NCBI RefSeq assembly: GCF_001305515.1
Contig: NZ_LJYW01000001.1
Span: 220,226 to 284,225, forward strand
Origin: Prosthecodimorpha hirschii
GTDB lineage: Bacteria; Pseudomonadota; Alphaproteobacteria; Rhizobiales; Ancalomicrobiaceae
Length of the DNA stretch: 64,000 bases
Direction of reading: 5' to 3'
Shown: one piece after another, positions 61,962 to 64,000 of the stretch
Layout of the letters: each line of letters starts with the position of its first letter
Position numbering within the stretch: the stretch's first letter is position 1
The notes under the pieces: model-generated
Told to the model about the DNA's origin: nothing
The model's input: only the letters and a program-made list of their open reading frames with translations
Databases searched by the model: none
Translations under genes and position numbers: made by a program

Positions 61962-62166
61962 GGGCGGGGCAACTCCTTGTCACCGGCGGCGGCGACGTGA
62001 GGGTCAAAGGGGTTACGGCAGGCTTGCGGTCGCTGTCACGCCGCGCGCGGGGCGGAGACGATCGGGGGCTTTCCTGCCGGCTCACCTTTTTCCACAGCAT
62101 CCAAGTCCGGGCTTGGCAAGCCGGATTCGCGCTGCTATAGGCTCCCCCGGCGCGCCGATGGCGTGA

Positions 62167-62242
62167 TCCGCGATAGCTCAGTTGGTAGAGCGTTCGACTG
62201 TTAATCGAATGGTCGCAGGTTCGAGTCCTGCTCGCGGAGCCA
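62167..62242 (+). tRNA. tRNA-Asn (GTT)
   Basis: A 76-base cloverleaf with acceptor stem tccgcga/tcgcgga (62167-62173 with 62232-62238), D arm agctcagttggtagagc, anticodon GTT (62200-62202) and T arm gcaggttcgagtcctgc. The 3' CCA is encoded (62240-62242). Confidence 0.97.
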
Positions 62243-62822
62243 GTTTCGAACGGGGATCGGATGAAAAATCCGGTCCCCGTTTCGCTTTTGCGCCGACCGC
62301 TTCAAGTCGCGTGGCGGCACCGCTGCGGCACCGGGCGACGCCACCGAATTTCGCGCGCGGACGAACCGCCTGCCGGCGAGAATCCGGCGGCATCGCCCAT
62401 CAGCGGCCGTTGCCGACAGTGCCGGTGCGGCGCGGGGCGGCACCGGAACAGACGCCGGTCCGGCTTTCCCTGCGTCGCCATCCCGTACCCGCCGATCCTT
62501 CAGTTGAGTTGCACCGCCGGGCAAACGTTGCACGGGCCGCCAGCAGGACGGTTGTTTCAGCTACGGAACTCCTTGCGACTCCGACTCGAAATCGCTGGGC
62601 TCGCCTCGTGTGCAGCGCAGCAAACACCGCGACACCGGCACTCTATTCTTCTTTTCCGGTTGGCGCTCTGCTTTCCACGGTCTGGACCTATTTCGACAAT
62701 ACGTTTCAGCAACAGTCTTCGAACCAGAACCATCGCCATTGACGCGGGGTCCGCCGAAATGGCAGAGTTGAAAGACGTCGTACGGCCACACAAGAAACAG
62801 GCTCGACGGCGGGGGGATAGTC
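62243..62822. other. Non-coding interval after tRNA-Asn
   Basis: About 580 bases without a supportable gene. The first 280 bases are GC-rich, then the composition drifts to more A and T (62560-62750). Several frames stay open but have no ribosome binding site and show no family resemblance. No copy of the tRNA 3' end occurs that would mark an integrated element. Confidence 0.6.
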
Positions 62823-63290
62823 ATGTCTGCACATGGGATCATCGCGATCCGGCGTCGGATCGTGCGCGCCATCCAGCCGGTCGGCTCCTTCGTGAGCGGC
62901 CATCCGCGGATGTCGCTTCTGGCCGCGACCATCATCGCCTTCGGCGTGATCGGCGCGGTGGTCGACTACAACAATGCCGTCCTGGCCAAGGCCGATCTGC
63001 AGAATGCACTGGACTCCGCAGCCCGATCGGCGGTCGGCGATCTCGATGCGCGGTCGGACGAAGAGGTGAAGGCCCGCGTCCAGCACATGATCCAGACGCG
63101 CCTTTTGACCGAGACCGATATCGCCAATGTCACGGTGGCGGTCGATCGCAAGGCGCGGCGCGTGCGCTGCCGTGCGACGGCGCGGGTCGACACGACCGTG
63201 ACGAGCCTGATCGGCCCGGCCTTTGTGGAGATCGCCGCATCGTCGGATGCATCGGCCGATTCGACCGGCAAGGTAACCTCGACGCACTGA
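62823..63290 (+). CDS. TadG-like pilus-assembly-type protein
   Basis: The 155-residue protein has a basic N-terminus, one membrane helix (about 30-52, ATIIAFGVIGAVVDY) and the TadE/TadG-style start of a periplasmic part: VVDYNNAVLAKADLQNALDSAARSA. The following region (GDLDARSDEEVKARVQ onward) alternates like the second half of TadG N-domains. Full TadG proteins are longer (400 or more), so this is a short relative. No other tad or flp gene is in the window. The ATG at 62823 follows GGGGGG. Function is inferred only from this layout. Confidence 0.68.
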   Translation: MSAHGIIAIRRRIVRAIQPVGSFVSGHPRMSLLAATIIAFGVIGAVVDYNNAVLAKADLQNALDSAARSAVGDLDARSDEEVKARVQHMIQTRLLTETDIANVTVAVDRKARRVRCRATARVDTTVTSLIGPAFVEIAASSDASADSTGKVTSTH

Positions 63291-63703
63291 CATCGGTTTT
63301 CTCAAGCGGACGGCCCGGGAAATCCGCCTCTCTTCGCAGGACGGAACAGGCATCCGATGAGCATGGGGGAGCGGCGATCGGACAATCGACGCTGCGTCTC
63401 CGGGCCTTTGGCATCCGGGGTGCGGGGAGCCGGCGGGTTGACGAGCGTCAGCCTCCCGAATCCGCCCGGACCGGGCAGCCTGCCGCTGCGCGCCTGACGT
63501 GATTCGGGATCCGGCCGAACCGCCCTGCCCTTGTCATCTCCGAAATGCTCGGGCACACAGAAGCGGGGCCATTGCAGCCGCTTGGCTTAAGCGGTTGCCG
63601 GGATTTGGGCATCTCGTTTCAACCCCTGAAATTGTGAGGACAGCGACACGGCCAGGCACCGGTCCCCTCCTCATGGCGCAGCGGGAGGCCGGCCGGACGC
63701 GGA
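63291..63703. other. Non-coding interval before the last gene
   Basis: About 410 bases, GC-rich in the first half and slightly AT-richer near 63590-63650. I see no gene, repeat or clear promoter in it. Confidence 0.5.
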
Positions 63704-64000
63704 ATGGGCAAGACGCTTTTCATCCACATCGGAATGCCCAAGGCGGGGTCCACGACCTTGCAGTTCGCCCTCCGGAGCCAGCGCGACCTTCTGGCGGCGG
63801 CCGGCGTCTACTATCTGCGGCTGGGCGAATGCCATAACGAGATCTTCCGCACCTTTTGCGGCGCCCCGCACCCGCGCAGCGACATTCCGGCCACCACCGC
63901 CATTGAATTGCAGGGCCTGAAACGCACGGCCGAAGCCTATGGCGGCCGTATCGTCGAGGAGGCAAGGAAGGTCGAGGATGTCGGTATCGTCTCGGGCGAG
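63704..64000 (+). CDS. Sulfotransferase-like P-loop protein, N-terminal part
   Basis: Ninety-nine residues are visible before the window ends. The start MGKTLFIHIGMPKAGSTTLQ is the PAPS-binding loop, near-identical in pattern to the protein at 8390 (TLYLHIGMPKTGSTSIQ), and a later VGIVSGE recalls TIASGEML there. The two are probably paralogues. ATG 63704 is the only sensible start. The 3' part and its neighbours lie outside the window, so no acceptor can be suggested. Confidence 0.78.
   Translation, partial: MGKTLFIHIGMPKAGSTTLQFALRSQRDLLAAAGVYYLRLGECHNEIFRTFCGAPHPRSDIPATTAIELQGLKRTAEAYGGRIVEEARKVEDVGIVSGE

Noticed and set aside
61962-62166. Cobalamin riboswitch upstream of cobU
   Set aside because: The minus strand has a few GGTGAG and GCCTGCC-like pieces but no B12 box of the usual order, so it is not supported.
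62182-62742. 186-codon frame beginning inside tRNA-Asn
   Set aside because: It starts within the tRNA and has no recognisable protein or ribosome site.
62243-62822. Integrated element at tRNA-Asn
   Set aside because: No integrase and no second copy of the tRNA 3' end inside the window.

Overview
The window is high-GC DNA (GC-rich third positions, GTG/TTG starts, ATGA overlaps) with gene content typical of an alphaproteobacterium of the order Hyphomicrobiales. Pointers are betI-betB-betA, choXWV, the sfsA-map-radC order, Usg, an Anbu/ATP-grasp/alpha-E/transglutaminase cluster, a DUF1638 plus corrinoid pair, and TRAP and ABC uptake systems. The species cannot be named from sequence alone. Nearly everything is chromosomal housekeeping or metabolic; no integrase, transposase, phage or CRISPR gene was seen.

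Layout. 1-9.6 kb: 3' end of a dimethylglycine/sarcosine dehydrogenase-like gene, small unknown genes, a corrinoid protein with DUF1638 partner (C1/methylamine-type chemistry), an EamA permease, a secreted subtilisin-fold protease whose usual His is Glu, a three-hairpin repeat and a sulfotransferase-like protein. 9.6-19 kb: choline/betaine block, with betIBA on the minus strand, choX-choW-choV on the plus strand and betaine-homocysteine methyltransferase; a 0.9 kb array of three ~312-bp repeats splits choX from choWV. 19-27 kb: a membrane protein, isochorismatase-like hydrolase and GlxA-type regulator, then a polyamine-type ABC importer and an FAD amine oxidase. 27-31 kb: two GT29 (sialyltransferase-like) proteins, one fused to a polysaccharide pyruvyl transferase domain, beside an AT-rich non-coding stretch. 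31-37 kb: Rrf2 regulator, small proteins, PHB-depolymerase-type esterase and a GAF-PAS-GGDEF-EAL protein.

37-44 kb is a sugar-acid catabolic locus: mannonate dehydratase, zinc alcohol dehydrogenase, TRAP transporter and FadR/GntR regulator, with a clean operator and a divergent mannitol-dehydrogenase-family gene (fructuronate reductase candidate) that has lost its middle and carries a perfect 118-bp duplication. 44-50 kb: orphan NMT1-type binding protein, alpha/beta hydrolase, AraC regulator, radC, map, sfsA. 50-54.5 kb: the Anbu proteasome-like cluster. 54.5-64 kb: CHASE4-like GGDEF-EAL protein, cueR with its MerR-type promoter, DUF2235 hydrolase, usg, a collagen-like lipoprotein, argC, cobU, tRNA-Asn, a TadG-like pilus-type protein, and the start of a second sulfotransferase-like gene related to the one at 8.4 kb.

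How genes fit together: ChoXWV imports choline; BetA and BetB oxidise it to glycine betaine; Bmt and the dehydrogenase at position 1 strip methyl groups, possibly feeding the folate/corrinoid C1 pool together with the corrinoid protein. The TRAP locus would import a hexuronate or aldonate and pass it through UxuA. The GT29/pyruvyl and sulfotransferase-like genes suggest decoration of surface glycans. Functions are family-based inference from visible motifs; no database search was run.
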